Of a stretch of DNA of 64,000 nt, positions 9,985 through 19,491 are shown one piece after another. The DNA is taken from positions 523,940 through 587,939 of the forward strand of contig JARLJL010000006.1 of the NCBI GenBank assembly GCA_031291235.1, written 5' to 3'. How positions within the stretch are numbered: position 1 is the stretch's first letter; each line of letters begins with the position of its first letter. The notes below the pieces were generated by a model. It saw only the letters and a program-made list of their open reading frames with translations. It was not told the DNA's origin and ran no database searches. Source of the DNA: Sulfuriferula sp. Lineage in GTDB: Bacteria > Pseudomonadota > Gammaproteobacteria > Burkholderiales > Sulfuriferulaceae. The position numbers and the translations under genes are program-made.

Positions 9985-10245
9985 ATGGAAACATTAAAAA
10001 TCGTTGGGAAAAGCGGCCAGATTTCTCTTGGCAAAGCACTGGCAGGCATGGGTTTTGTTGTCGAAACGCTGCCCGGAGGCGATATTTTACTCAAACACTC
10101 GGTGGTCGTGCCTGTAAACGAGCGCTGGCTGCACGAACCGGCAATGAAGGCCAAATTGACTCGTGCGGATGAATGGATGCGCAACAATCCGGCCAGCGAA
10201 ACCAGTCTGGAAGAAATCGAGGTCAAGCAGGAATCTGCTGCGTGA
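9985..10245 (+). CDS. Putative antitoxin of a small TA pair
   Basis: 86-residue protein starting METLKIVGKSGQISLGKALAG, chosen because GGAG lies 6 nt upstream; the longer reading from 9940 lacks a ribosome site. The first 45 residues look like a small swapped-hairpin (AbrB-like) DNA-binding fold, and the acidic tail (NNPASETSLEEIEVKQE) resembles toxin-neutralising tails. The stop codon overlaps the start of the next gene (GTGA). Function is inferred from size, order and the downstream RelE-like protein; the family is not firmly recognised. Confidence 0.6.
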   Translation: METLKIVGKSGQISLGKALAGMGFVVETLPGGDILLKHSVVVPVNERWLHEPAMKAKLTRADEWMRNNPASETSLEEIEVKQESAA

Positions 10246-10544
10246 GTGGAAATGACGACAAAGTTTTACTCGACCTGAATTACCCTGCATTCCAGAATGA
10301 GCTCTTTGATCTGGATGCGACCGAAATCAAAAAGGTCACCAAGACGCTCAGGAAAATCAAAGGTATAACCTGGAATGAACTGTTCAGAGACAACGGCCTG
10401 AAGTGGGAGGAGCTAAAAAGCATACCGGGTAAATATACGGTACGGCTTTCGCAATCATACCGCGCCGTAGTTGTACGCGAAGGAAGCTGGATGCGATTCC
10501 AGACACTCCATCCGGATCATGATGGCGCCTACGGGAAGAAATAG
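10242..10544 (+). CDS. RelE/ParE-like putative toxin
   Basis: 100-residue basic protein read from a GTG at 10242 that overlaps the previous stop by 3 bp, indicating translational coupling. The C-terminal half (GKYTVRLSQSYRAVVVREGSWMRFQTLHPDHDGAY) has the strand pattern of RelE/ParE toxins, with Arg/Tyr/His candidates for an mRNA-cleaving site. The N-terminal half (LDATEIKKVTKTLRKIKGITWNELFRD) is helical. The antitoxin comes first, as in RelBE/ParDE. Toxicity is inferred from fold and context. Confidence 0.62.
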   Translation: MSGNDDKVLLDLNYPAFQNELFDLDATEIKKVTKTLRKIKGITWNELFRDNGLKWEELKSIPGKYTVRLSQSYRAVVVREGSWMRFQTLHPDHDGAYGKK

Positions 10545-10570
10545 CGCCCTTCCCGCTGCGCCATTCTTCT

Positions 10571-11371
10571 TTACCACTTCAAATGCGGATACATATCCCT
10601 GAGCCACCGCATTAATGTAGCGCCACCCGGCACCTCTGCCAGTATATTCGGGAAAGCCACCAGCCCCAGCAACAGCGCCAGCACTGCCAGCAGCAATATA
10701 TTTGAAAACACGCTTTCAGGATGCAACGCGCCCCAATAGCGCATCGCCACATACATGACATCCTTGCGATGTTCGGACATGCGCCGCCAGCGCAGCACCA
10801 TCTTCACCATCAAATATACCGCATAGCCGCCGGTTAGCGAGGCAAACACGATACGGAACACGGCAAACAGATCCATCTCGCCGCGCACCAGATGCTGATA
10901 AAACCACGACACCACGCCCACCGACAGCGATGCCAGCAGCGCGATCAGCACATTCAGCAACAGCCGCCGCCGCTCGCGCGACAAATCCTGCTGACGCTGT
11001 ATGAAAAAGCTGTCGACCTCGGTTTTGAAATACTCGACCTTCTCCTGCACCAGCGACGAAATCTCACGCTTCGCGACCGCGACGCGCTCGTCCAGCACCG
11101 TAGCCAGCCGCTCTCCGGCGTAATCCACCAGCTCGCGCACGTCATCCTTGGTAAACTGGCGCTGGCTGTGCAGCTCCGCTGAAATCTTGTCCAGCTTGAG
11201 ATCGATCTCATGACTGGTAGACTGCACCACATCGCGCAACTCCGCGCCAACCTGCGCCGCACCTTCCTTCACCACATCGCCCAGCTTATCGCCCGCCATC
11301 GCAATAGACTCACGCGACACCTCGGTCAGTTGCGTACGCGCATAATCCATTTCCTTTTCAAACCATGCCAT
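10571..11371 (-). CDS. Coiled-coil membrane protein of unknown function
   Basis: 266 residues. Residues 1-130 are charged, helical and rich in heptad-like patterns (KLDKISAELHSQRQF, EISSLVQEKVEYFKTEVDSF), predicted coiled coil. Membrane segments follow near 140-160 and 168-190, a basic loop RWRRMSEHRK, and another hydrophobic segment at 222-245. The layout recalls apolipoprotein-like ribosome or envelope-associated helical proteins, but no family is recognised. It lies 22 bp downstream of plsY on the same strand and may be co-transcribed with it. Confidence 0.7.
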   Translation of the reverse strand: MAWFEKEMDYARTQLTEVSRESIAMAGDKLGDVVKEGAAQVGAELRDVVQSTSHEIDLKLDKISAELHSQRQFTKDDVRELVDYAGERLATVLDERVAVAKREISSLVQEKVEYFKTEVDSFFIQRQQDLSRERRRLLLNVLIALLASLSVGVVSWFYQHLVRGEMDLFAVFRIVFASLTGGYAVYLMVKMVLRWRRMSEHRKDVMYVAMRYWGALHPESVFSNILLLAVLALLLGLVAFPNILAEVPGGATLMRWLRDMYPHLKW

Positions 11372-11393
11372 AGCTCACCCCGCAGTCGATGCT

Positions 11394-11993
11394 TTATTTC
11401 TTGACGAACCGCCCCTCTTCGCCGGACAGCAATCGCCTTATATTCGCCCGATGCCGCCAGAAGATCAACACAGTTAATACCGATAACGCCGCAAGCGCAA
11501 CTACATCGCCCAGCAGATAGTAGCCGAATAGCGGCGCCACCGCCGCAGCTATCAGCGCCGCCAGCGACGAAATACGCGTAATCGCAAATACGGCAATCCA
11601 GGTCAACAGGCACACCAGCCCCAGCCAGGGCGAAATCGCAAACAGCACGCCCACCGCCGTAGCGACCCCCTTGCCGCCCTTGAAGCCGAAAAACACAGGA
11701 TACAAATGCCCAAGAAACACCGCCACCGCCGCCGCGTAAATCACCCATTCCGGCAACTGGTAGCGCGCACTCAGATACCCTGCCAGCGACACCGCCAGCC
11801 AGCCTTTCGCCATATCGCCCAGCAGCGTCAGCACCGCCGCAGACTTACGCCCTGTACGCAGCATATTGGTCGCCCCCGGATTACCCGAGCCGTGACTGCG
11901 AGGATCCGGCAGCCCAAACGCCCGACTCACCAGCACCGCAAACGACAACGACCCCAACAAATAAGCCAGCACCACTACCGCAACTGCCATCAT
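11394..11993 (-). CDS. plsY: Acyl-phosphate:glycerol-3-phosphate acyltransferase PlsY
   Basis: Integral membrane enzyme that makes lysophosphatidic acid from acyl-phosphate and glycerol-3-phosphate. The three conserved PlsY motifs are present: [38 protein letters not shown] and the loop near [16 protein letters not shown]. Several membrane helices alternate with these. The ATG at 11993 ([21 protein letters not shown]) has GGAA upstream and gives the family length of 199; a reading from 12086 adds 31 unrelated residues. Confidence 0.94.
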   Translation of the reverse strand: MMAVAVVVLAYLLGSLSFAVLVSRAFGLPDPRSHGSGNPGATNMLRTGRKSAAVLTLLGDMAKGWLAVSLAGYLSARYQLPEWVIYAAAVAVFLGHLYPVFFGFKGGKGVATAVGVLFAISPWLGLVCLLTWIAVFAITRISSLAALIAAAVAPLFGYYLLGDVVALAALSVLTVLIFWRHRANIRRLLSGEEGRFVKK

Positions 11994-12106
11994 GAATATT
12001 CCGCAACTAACCAAAAACATATTGTAACCGCGAGTCGGGAATTTCCATAAGATTAACAAGACGAGACTAAACCTGCCTGCACCCATCCACTACCATTTCT
12101 GATTGA

Positions 12107-12144
12107 CATTGATAAAAACACCATCAATGATTACAATGCAATCA
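12107..12144 (+). promoter_or_regulatory. Promoter with nested dyads upstream of the FitAB-like pair
   Basis: Inverted repeat CATTGAT / ATCAATG (12107-12113 and 12123-12129, 9-nt spacer) and a second dyad TGATT / AATCA (12128-12132 and 12140-12144). They overlap a plausible promoter: -35 TTGATA at 12110, 16-nt spacer, -10 TACAAT at 12132. The arrangement suits autorepression by the FitA-type antitoxin. Confidence 0.55.
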
Positions 12145-12162
12145 TTCAGCAGGAGAATTCAT

Positions 12163-12402
12163 ATGGCCAGCATTACCATACGCAACCTCGACGAATCCAT
12201 TAAAACGGATTTACGCATACTGGCGGCACAGCACGGCAATTCCATGGAAGAAGAAGCCAGACAAATTCTGCAACGCGCTTTGGCAAGCAACACTAGCGGC
12301 CTGGGCAGCAAAATCGCACAACGTTTCGCTGCAATGGGTGGCATAGAGTTACCGCCTCCAATACGCACATTAACCCGACCAGCTCCCGATCTCGGCGAAT
12401 AA
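12163..12402 (+). CDS. FitA-like ribbon-helix-helix antitoxin
   Basis: 79-residue DNA-binding antitoxin starting MASITIRNLDESIKTDLRILAAQHGNS, the typical Arc/MetJ-type ribbon-helix-helix of FitA, with MEEEARQILQRAL as the following helix and a Pro-rich toxin-binding tail. AGGAG lies 7 nt before the ATG. The toxin gene begins 8 bp downstream. It should neutralise the PIN toxin and repress the dyad-containing promoter just upstream. Confidence 0.88.
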   Translation: MASITIRNLDESIKTDLRILAAQHGNSMEEEARQILQRALASNTSGLGSKIAQRFAAMGGIELPPPIRTLTRPAPDLGE

Positions 12403-12410
12403 CCCACTTC

Positions 12411-12839
12411 ATGATATTGCTCGACACGAACGTGCTATCCGAGCTCATGCGTCCCAAACCGGACGAACGCGTATTGCGCTGGTTAGACCGGCAACCGGCA
12501 GCCGACCTGTGGATTAGCGCCATTACGCGCGCCGAAATAAACCTGGGGCTGGCGTTATTGCCTGACGGCAAACGTAAGCAGTCGCTCATGGACATTGCAG
12601 CAAGCATGTTTATTGAAGACTTCGCGAATCGCTGCCTGGCTTTTGAACAGCATGCCGCTGACGCATACGCAAACATAGTCGCCAACCGTAAAAAGCTGGG
12701 TATTCCTATCAGCGTGGAAGACGCACAAATCGCCGCAATCGCATGCGTCAATTCATTAGCTATTGCTACGCGCAATATCAAGGATTTCAGCAACATCGAA
12801 GGTCTGCTCGTTATTGACCCATGGGGAAATAGCGACTGA
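12411..12839 (+). CDS. PIN-domain ribonuclease toxin, VapC/FitB type
   Basis: 142-residue PIN nuclease. Acidic catalytic residues sit in MILLDTNVLSELMRPKP (Asp5), SAITRAEINLGLALLPDG (the conserved Glu) and ISVEDAQIAAIACVNSLAIATRNIKDF (Asp pair), the full PIN set. The segment LLPDGKRK after the Glu is typical of FitB. VapC/FitB toxins cleave tRNA or rRNA; the target here is unknown. Together with the upstream FitA-like antitoxin it forms a complete type II TA pair. Confidence 0.9.
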   Translation: MILLDTNVLSELMRPKPDERVLRWLDRQPAADLWISAITRAEINLGLALLPDGKRKQSLMDIAASMFIEDFANRCLAFEQHAADAYANIVANRKKLGIPISVEDAQIAAIACVNSLAIATRNIKDFSNIEGLLVIDPWGNSD

Positions 12840-13115
12840 TTAACGGCACTTGAGCCACAGCAGCACCTGCCGTATTACGTCACATTGCGCCGAAAAATCT
12901 ACCCAAACACGTCAGGATTAACGTTTGCCACACTGGATAGTGAACTGATAAAAGACCATATTCCAACATAACGCACCCCGATTTAAATATTTAATCTCAA
13001 ATCGGCTTGATGCGGAAACACCAGAGATAGCTAGCGTTCCGCCCAATATGACTGCACGATGTTCCCATCTGCAATTTGTAAACTTACGTTAAAACCGCGA
13101 GCCGCCAATATCATC

Positions 13116-13131
13116 TGGCACAACGATTGCA
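13116..13131 (+). promoter_or_regulatory. Sigma-54 promoter of the pilin gene
   Basis: TGGCAC-N5-TTGCA with the invariant GG (13117-13118) and GC (13129-13130) exactly 10 nt apart, the strict -24/-12 geometry. The pilin start codon is 68 bp downstream. Type IV pilin genes are classically transcribed by RpoN with PilR; no pilS/pilR is in the window. The rest of the gap after the FitB-like gene (12840-13115) shows no gene I can support and would be the place for PilR sites. Confidence 0.88.
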
Positions 13132-13198
13132 TATAATCGCCCGGACACCGAATCAATAACAAGGTGTTTTGAATTTATCCACTTTAGGAGAAGCGAAA

Positions 13199-13633
13199 AT
13201 GAAAAAAGTACAACAAGGTTTTACCCTGATCGAATTGATGATCGTGGTTGCGATTATCGGTATTCTGGCTGCGATTGCGATTCCTTCTTATCAATCCTAT
13301 GTTGCAAAATCAGCTTATACTGAAGTAACTGGTGCAATGTCGCCATATAAGCTGGCTGTCGAAACAACCTGGTCGGATTTAGGACAACCAGCATCGCTTA
13401 CCGGATTTGATGCCGGTAGCGGCGGCATTCCAGCCGCAACATCAGCGAATAACGTTGGTGCATTGAACGGTGTATCTGTCACCGGCGGTGTTATTACAGC
13501 GACACCTAATAATTACAAAGGCATAACATCAACACAAACATGCCTGTTGTCCCCACAGGTTAACGGCACGTTAAACCGTCTGGACTGGTCTTATAGTGGT
13601 GGTTGCTTGACTGCGGGCTATGTCAAGAACTAA
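13199..13633 (+). CDS. pilA: Type IV major pilin
   Basis: 144-residue class IVa pilin. The leader MKKVQQG is followed by [20 protein letters not shown], with the prepilin peptidase site after Gly7 and the conserved Glu at mature position 5. The C-terminal half is variable and has two Cys (TQTCLLSP and GGCLTAG) that would form the D-region disulfide. AGGAG is 8 nt upstream of the ATG; a TTG reading from 13169 would destroy the leader. A sigma-54 promoter precedes it and a strong terminator follows. The neighbouring ligase suggests the pilin is glycosylated. Confidence 0.95.
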   Translation: MKKVQQGFTLIELMIVVAIIGILAAIAIPSYQSYVAKSAYTEVTGAMSPYKLAVETTWSDLGQPASLTGFDAGSGGIPAATSANNVGALNGVSVTGGVITATPNNYKGITSTQTCLLSPQVNGTLNRLDWSYSGGCLTAGYVKN

Positions 13634-13700
13634 CTTGAATTAGCAAAATCTGATGCGGGTTCTGGAAATGCTTAAACGTTACAGAATTAGCAACATGAGT

Positions 13701-13726
13701 AAAAAACCGCCTTCGGGCGGTTTTTT
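13701..13726 (+). terminator. Rho-independent terminator after the pilin gene
   Basis: A-run, stem ccgcc / ggcgg with a ttcg tetraloop, then six T. It is a textbook intrinsic terminator separating the pilin from the ligase gene. Confidence 0.93.
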
Positions 13727-13753
13727 ACTTTAACTATATATTGGTATTTTCTG

Positions 13754-15739
13754 ATGGGCTTCAAGCACTTCCCCATACATCATCTCATTTTCATTCTTAT
13801 CATTACTGCCATTATTTCCGGATTTGTTTATATAGGAGCTGCGTTAACCGGACTATTAATATCGATATGGGGATATTTAACATTACAGCAAGTATTCAAG
13901 ACTAGAACCTGGATACAACAGCCACTCAATAGCTTGATGATGACTTATATCGCATGGCTTGCGATTATAACCGCACTTAGTACCGTTCCTGATGCCAGTT
14001 TATTCACATCATGTATATTAGCAGGATTACCTATTATCTATTTAACCTGGGCAAACACACCTAACCCGGATATGCTCTGGTCGCGTTTGCGTATCACATT
14101 GTGGCTCGGTAGTATAATTTTAGCGACATGGGCAATATGGCAAGTCATTAACCATGTAGGTTATGGCTGGGCGGCTGGCCCTCTGATTGACCGCAATGCG
14201 TTCGCAGCATTGATGAATCTCCTCTGGTTCCCTGCCAGCTATTTATTTTTAACTAGCAAACCGGCATCAAACCGCTGGATACCACTACTACTAGGGGCTG
14301 GATTATTCATAATTAGCACAGCTCTATTTGCCACGGCTTCGAGAGGCGGGATAGCAACCTGGTTACTATTACTCCCGATACTACTATGGGCCGGCTACTA
14401 CCATACTCACTCAAAACTGTTAGTCGCAATTATTCCAGTTATAGCAATACTGGCTTACTTATGTAGCACACTGTTATTACAAAGCAATGTCGTCGAACGC
14501 GCCACTCAATTAACTCAAGATAGTTCAACCCATGCCCGCCTATTGATGTGGCAATCCACCATACACATGATACTGGCGCATCCGTTTAGCGGAACGGGCT
14601 GGGGAACATTTGCCGCTTATTATCCAGCATATCGCTCACCGTTAGAAAATACCACAGCCGGCTATTTTGCTCATAACGACTATCTGCAACTGGCTGCTGA
14701 AGGCGGCATTCTTGCCCTATTTTTACAACTAAGCATAATGTTAAGATTAATAATTCAATTGAAGCGTAGCCTAAAACGCGTAAGCGATATAACCGGCCTA
14801 GAAAGTGTGGCATTGTTACTTGGCACATTAGCCCTATTTATTCATGCCAGTGTTAATTTTATTTTCTACTTCGCATTCATGAATATCCTGGCTGGATTAT
14901 TTTTGGCACGTGCAGAACAATTGGTCGAGCCAGTAAAACAACGCACACTTCCCCAACTTAATCAAATCAGCAGGCCTATAAAAAACATACTGGCTGGATT
15001 TATTTTTTTATTGCTTACAGCTCCTTTAGCAATTCATTTAATCGCACAATTATGTTTAACAAAATCACGCCCTGGCTTAAAGGCATTAAAAATAATTGCC
15101 CCTAATATCGATGCATTCGATGTCGCCAAACTTATCGCTGCCGCACGCCCGCAAGAGGTCATTGCGCAAGAGATCATGCTAGAAGCCTCAGAACATGCTC
15201 TGGTCGACGGTGCAGATATTAAAATGCCAGGAGTCAACTTTCAACAAAATTTGCTCAAGGAAGCTTTGGAACGTTTTGATTTTGTACGTGCCAATACTGC
15301 AAACAGCCCAAACATCGGCGTACGCGAGGTCAAACTTCTGATCACCTATCATGCCAACCTTGATGGCAATACTGCCTATACCAAAGCGCACTATGTTTTA
15401 AACACCAACCTGAAAACTAATCCGTACCACGCTTACAGCATGATAGAGCTGGCACGATTACAAGTTGCGGAAGGTCAGCGTAACGAAGCACTACGCACAC
15501 TGCAATGGGCAACACATCATGTCCTCAGCCGCCGCGACCAGCAACTAATCGGTGTGGAAATTCTGCGCCAACTTGCAGCTCCCAGAATCATCCCTGAACT
15601 TGACGTCATAGAAAATCAACTACGCCAAGTGCGCTCCGACTCGGAAACAGGCAAACCGTTAATTCTGGCACCGCATTTTAGCGAGGATATCGACGCAAGA
15701 TTGAATGCAATTGCAGCCCAAATTCAGCAATCGCATTAA
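13754..15739 (+). CDS. O-antigen-ligase family membrane protein, probable pilin O-oligosaccharyltransferase
   Basis: 661-residue polytopic protein of the Wzy/WaaL/PglL superfamily. About ten hydrophobic segments fill residues 8-390; the large periplasmic loop carries STHARLLMWQSTIHMILAHPFSGTGWGTF and FAHNDYLQLAAEGG, the conserved ligase signature with its His. The C-terminal 250 residues look helical and TPR-like. Position directly after the pilin gene suggests it transfers glycan to pilin (TfpO/PglL role); this is context inference. Base composition is clearly more AT-rich than neighbours, as is common for surface-glycan genes acquired by transfer. Confidence 0.85.
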   Translation: MGFKHFPIHHLIFILIITAIISGFVYIGAALTGLLISIWGYLTLQQVFKTRTWIQQPLNSLMMTYIAWLAIITALSTVPDASLFTSCILAGLPIIYLTWANTPNPDMLWSRLRITLWLGSIILATWAIWQVINHVGYGWAAGPLIDRNAFAALMNLLWFPASYLFLTSKPASNRWIPLLLGAGLFIISTALFATASRGGIATWLLLLPILLWAGYYHTHSKLLVAIIPVIAILAYLCSTLLLQSNVVERATQLTQDSSTHARLLMWQSTIHMILAHPFSGTGWGTFAAYYPAYRSPLENTTAGYFAHNDYLQLAAEGGILALFLQLSIMLRLIIQLKRSLKRVSDITGLESVALLLGTLALFIHASVNFIFYFAFMNILAGLFLARAEQLVEPVKQRTLPQLNQISRPIKNILAGFIFLLLTAPLAIHLIAQLCLTKSRPGLKALKIIAPNIDAFDVAKLIAAARPQEVIAQEIMLEASEHALVDGADIKMPGVNFQQNLLKEALERFDFVRANTANSPNIGVREVKLLITYHANLDGNTAYTKAHYVLNTNLKTNPYHAYSMIELARLQVAEGQRNEALRTLQWATHHVLSRRDQQLIGVEILRQLAAPRIIPELDVIENQLRQVRSDSETGKPLILAPHFSEDIDARLNAIAAQIQQSH

Positions 15740-15790
15740 ATTAAATTACGCATCGCGTGGTTGCCGGTAATTACAGCAACCATGGTTACA

Positions 15791-16672
15791 TCAATGCCGC
15801 GTCTTCCCCTCCTCCACCGCCGTCACATTCGGCAACCAAAGTTGCGCAGCATCGATGGGGTCGAAGCGGTAATGCCGGTTGCAGAATTCGCATTGCACTT
15901 CGATCTGGCCTTGCTCTTCCAGCACCGATTCGATTTCCTCGCGGCCCAGCATTTTGAGCATATCAGCGACGCGGGCGCGCGAGCAGGTGCATTCGAAGCG
16001 CAGCGCCTCGGAGTCGAACACACGCAAGTCTTCCTCGTGGAATAAGCGATGCAATATCGTTCTGGCGTCCAGCGTCAGCAACTCTTCGGCTTTCAGTGTG
16101 GCCGCCAGATGGCTGGCGCGGTTCCATGCGTCGGGGTCATTGTCCGGCTGATCGGGCAGCTTTTGTATCAATAGGCCGGCGGCGCAGGTTTCGTCAGATG
16201 CCAACACGATATGCGTATCGAGCTGCTCGGATTGGGTCATGTAATGCATCAGCGCGGCGGCAACGTCTACGCCTTCCAGCGGCACGATGCCTTGGTAGGC
16301 CTGTTTATCGGCACGGGCGGGGTCGAGGGTAATGACCAGACGGCCATTGCCCAGCAGATCGGCAAAATCGCCTTGCTCCAGATCGCCATCCCACTTAGCA
16401 GTTGCGCGCAAGGTATGCGCGGAAGTAGCCTCGACCACCAGTAATTTCACTGCGCCCTCGCCTTGCATCTGCACGATCATGCTGCCTTCAAATTTCAATG
16501 TCGCAATCAGCAATGCGGCAGCGGCCATCAACTCGCCGAGCAGGGTTTGCAAGGGCGCGGGGTAATCGGCGTGCTTGAGCACTTCACGCCATGTTTCGTC
16601 AAGGCTGACTAATTCGCCGCGCACCGCGGCATGTTCAAACATAAATCGGGTCAGGCTGTCGGTAGTATGCAT
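15791..16672 (-). CDS. hslO: Redox-regulated chaperone Hsp33
   Basis: 293-residue holdase activated by oxidation. The C-terminal zinc switch is complete: C228-x-C230 and C261-x-x-C264. The N-terminal domain carries the usual QMQGEGAVKLLVVEA segment, and the linker follows. The ATG at 16672 gives RFMFEHAAVRGELVSL, the standard Hsp33 start region. It is convergent with the pilin ligase gene and divergent from tex. Confidence 0.95.
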   Translation of the reverse strand: MHTTDSLTRFMFEHAAVRGELVSLDETWREVLKHADYPAPLQTLLGELMAAAALLIATLKFEGSMIVQMQGEGAVKLLVVEATSAHTLRATAKWDGDLEQGDFADLLGNGRLVITLDPARADKQAYQGIVPLEGVDVAAALMHYMTQSEQLDTHIVLASDETCAAGLLIQKLPDQPDNDPDAWNRASHLAATLKAEELLTLDARTILHRLFHEEDLRVFDSEALRFECTCSRARVADMLKMLGREEIESVLEEQGQIEVQCEFCNRHYRFDPIDAAQLWLPNVTAVEEGKTRH

Positions 16673-16770
16673 GCTGAATCAATGAGTAACGGATAAGGTG
16701 TAATTATAGCGCTTGTCAGCCGATTGGACTTTATGCATAGTGGCGGTTTTTTTACGAACGCTCACACCAC

Positions 16771-19077
16771 ATGTTACCTGCGATAGAACAGCGCCTGGCC
16801 GCTGAAATGAATGTGCGCCCGCAACAAGTGATAGCTGCCGTCGCACTGCTGGATGAAGGGGCCACCGTACCGTTTATTTCGCGCTACCGCAAGGAAGCCA
16901 CCGGCGGGCTGGACGATACGCAAATGCGCCATCTGGAAGAGCGACTGGGCTATATGCGCGAACTGGAACTGCGCCGCAGTGCGATATTGGCCAGCATTAC
17001 CGAGCAAGGCAAGCTCACGCCGGCGCTGCAGCACGAGATTGCACTAGCCGAATCAAAGCAGACGCTGGAAGACCTCTATCTGCCATACAAGCAAAAGCGC
17101 CGCACCAAGGCGCAGATCGCCCGCGAAGCCGGATTGACACCGCTGGCCGACGCTCTGCTCAATGATCCGACGCTGCAGCCGGAAACGGCCGCTGCAGCCT
17201 ATATCGATGCCGACAAGGGCGTGATTGATGCCAAAGCTGCACTCGACGGCGCACGGCAAATCCTGATGGAGCGTTTCGCCGAAGACGCCGCACTGCTGGC
17301 CCGACTGCGCGACCTGTTGTCCGCCGACGGCATCCTGGTCGCCACTGTCGCCGAGGGCAAGGAAACCGAGGGCGAAAAATTCCGTGATTATTTCGATTAC
17401 AGCGAGCCGCTGAAAGCCATACCGCCGCACCGCGCGCTGGCCTTGTTCCGCGGGCGCAATGAGGAAATGCTGCGGGTTGCGCTCAAGCTGCCACAGGAGC
17501 TCAGCGAAACGCCGCAAAGCCACCCGGCCGAACAGATGATCGCCCAGCAATTCGGCATCAGCAACAAGCAGCGCGCAGCCGACCAGTGGCTGGCCGACAC
17601 CGTGCGCTGGACCTGGCGCATCAAGCTCGCGCTGCATCTGGAACTGGAATTGCTCGGCGATTTGCGCGAGCGCGCCGAAGCCGAAGCCATCCGCGTATTC
17701 GCCCGCAATCTGCACGACCTGCTGCTCGCCGCACCCGCCGGCTTGCGCACCACCATGGGCCTCGACCCCGGCATCCGTACCGGCGTCAAGGTCGCCGTGG
17801 TCGACGGCACCGGCAAGCTGCTCGACACCGCCACCGTGTACCCGCACGCCCCGCGCAACGACTGGGATGGCACGCTGCATACGCTGGCCGCGCTGGCACA
17901 GAAGCATAACGTCGAACTCATCAGCATCGGCAACGGCACCGCCTCGCGCGAAACCGATCAGCTCGCAGCAGATTTAATTGCGCGACTGCCGCAATTGAAC
18001 ATGACCAAAGTGGTGGTTTCCGAAGCCGGCGCCTCGGTGTACTCGGCATCCGAATTCGCCGCGCATGAATTTCCGCAACTCGACGTCAGCCTGCGCGGCG
18101 CGGTATCCATCGCCCGCCGTTTGCAGGACCCGCTGGCCGAGCTGGTGAAGATCGACCCCAAATCCATCGGCGTCGGCCAGTATCAGCACGATGTCAGCCA
18201 GTCCAAGCTGGCCAAAAGTCTCGACGCCGTGGTGGAGGACTGCGTCAACGCTGTCGGCGTCGATGTCAACAGCGCATCGATTCCGCTACTGGCACGCGTC
18301 TCCGGTTTATCCGCCGGCTTGGCAGAAAGCATCGTCAGCTACCGCGACCAGCACGGCCGCTTCGCCAGCCGCGCAGCATTAATGAAAGTGCCGCGTCTCG
18401 GCGCCAAGACCTTCGAACAGGCAGCCGGATTCCTGCGCGTGCGCGGCGATAATCCGCTCGATGTTTGCGCCGTCCACCCCGAAGCCTACCCTGTTGCCGA
18501 ACGCATCCTGCACGATCTGATGCAGCGCCTGCAGACCGGCAACCCCGCCGCGCTCATCGGTCAACCCGGCGTATTCAGCCAGATTGACGCCAAAGCCTAC
18601 ACCAATGAGGACTTCGGCCTGCCTACCGTGCAGGACATTCTGCGCGAGCTGGAAAAACCAGGCCGCGACCCGCGTCCCGCATTCAAGACTGCCACGTTCA
18701 AAGCAGGCATTGCCGCGATCGGCGACCTGCAGCCGGGCATGGTACTGGAAGGGGTGGTTACCAATGTCACCAACTTCGGCGCGTTCGTCGACATCGGCGT
18801 GCATCAGGATGGTCTGGTACACATTTCCGCACTTGCCGATACATTTGTAAAAGACCCGCACAGCATCGTCAAGGCAGGTGATGTAGTCAAGGTCAAAGTG
18901 CAGGAAGTCGATGCCCAGCGCAAACGCATCGCACTGACCATGCGTCTGCAGGATACCGTTGCTCCACGCGCAACATCGTCAGCCAAGCCGGTCAAGCCGA
19001 CACGGCAGGCAGCCGCGCCAGCCGCAAGCGGGGCCATGGCCGACGCACTGGCAAGGGCGATGAAAAACGGACGTTAA
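16771..19077 (+). CDS. tex: Transcription accessory protein Tex
   Basis: 768-residue RNA-binding protein. Order of domains: Tex N-terminal helical domain ([28 protein letters not shown]), YqgF/RNase H-like domain ([24 protein letters not shown]), helix-hairpin-helix repeats ([24 protein letters not shown]) and a C-terminal S1 domain ([31 protein letters not shown]). The Ala/Lys-rich tail is short. Tex influences transcription and ribosome rescue in several bacteria. A strong terminator follows. Confidence 0.95.
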   Translation: MLPAIEQRLAAEMNVRPQQVIAAVALLDEGATVPFISRYRKEATGGLDDTQMRHLEERLGYMRELELRRSAILASITEQGKLTPALQHEIALAESKQTLEDLYLPYKQKRRTKAQIAREAGLTPLADALLNDPTLQPETAAAAYIDADKGVIDAKAALDGARQILMERFAEDAALLARLRDLLSADGILVATVAEGKETEGEKFRDYFDYSEPLKAIPPHRALALFRGRNEEMLRVALKLPQELSETPQSHPAEQMIAQQFGISNKQRAADQWLADTVRWTWRIKLALHLELELLGDLRERAEAEAIRVFARNLHDLLLAAPAGLRTTMGLDPGIRTGVKVAVVDGTGKLLDTATVYPHAPRNDWDGTLHTLAALAQKHNVELISIGNGTASRETDQLAADLIARLPQLNMTKVVVSEAGASVYSASEFAAHEFPQLDVSLRGAVSIARRLQDPLAELVKIDPKSIGVGQYQHDVSQSKLAKSLDAVVEDCVNAVGVDVNSASIPLLARVSGLSAGLAESIVSYRDQHGRFASRAALMKVPRLGAKTFEQAAGFLRVRGDNPLDVCAVHPEAYPVAERILHDLMQRLQTGNPAALIGQPGVFSQIDAKAYTNEDFGLPTVQDILRELEKPGRDPRPAFKTATFKAGIAAIGDLQPGMVLEGVVTNVTNFGAFVDIGVHQDGLVHISALADTFVKDPHSIVKAGDVVKVKVQEVDAQRKRIALTMRLQDTVAPRATSSAKPVKPTRQAAAPAASGAMADALARAMKNGR

Positions 19078-19094
19078 GGAAAAGCAGGCAATAA

Positions 19095-19125
19095 AAAAGC
19101 GCGACTGCAAAGGTCGCGCTTTTTA
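19095..19125. terminator. Bidirectional intrinsic terminator between tex and the HiPIP gene
   Basis: Stem aaaaagcgcgac / gtcgcgcttttt with a 7-nt loop. Because the arms begin with A and end with T, it can terminate transcription from both convergent genes. Confidence 0.92.
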
Positions 19126-19145
19126 AGTACCAAACAACTATTGCA

Positions 19146-19415
19146 TCAGGCCTTGGGCGAGAATACCAGACACCAGCCTTTAGGACTGATATCGCCTTCG
19201 ATAACTTTGCATTCCGGCTTTTTGCCAGGAATGAACTGTACGCACTTGTCGCACTCCGCTGCGCCTTTAGGCGTATCCTGATACTGCATCGCGGCCTTGG
19301 CCATTTTGGCAGCCGCAGCTTCCTTGCTCACTACCACTGCAGGTACAACGGCGATACTCGCCAACAATGCAGCACCTTTCAGAAACGAACGACGCGAAAC
19401 TGATTGATCTTTCAT
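19146..19415 (-). CDS. High-potential iron-sulfur protein (HiPIP)
   Basis: Small periplasmic electron carrier, 89 residues. A Tat signal (SRRSFLKG at residues 7-14, then a hydrophobic stretch to AAAA) precedes the 4Fe-4S domain with C55, C58, C69 and C82, and the usual GWC near the end. The ATG at 19415 has GGGAGG upstream and puts the twin-Arg motif near the N-terminus. HiPIPs carry electrons from the bc1 complex to oxidases or reaction centres; the presence of one fits a respiratory sulfur, iron or photosynthetic lineage. Confidence 0.95.
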   Translation of the reverse strand: MKDQSVSRRSFLKGAALLASIAVVPAVVVSKEAAAAKMAKAAMQYQDTPKGAAECDKCVQFIPGKKPECKVIEGDISPKGWCLVFSPKA

Positions 19416-19491
19416 ATTTTCCAATCCTCCCGATATCAAAAAGAAATAACAATATTACCGTTCGCTAATTTATGCCCCCAGCCCCGCCTTG

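Noticed and set aside
12840..12971. In-frame continuation of 43 open codons after the FitB-like stop
   Set aside because: No family match and a length expected by chance; the FitB-like protein is already full length.
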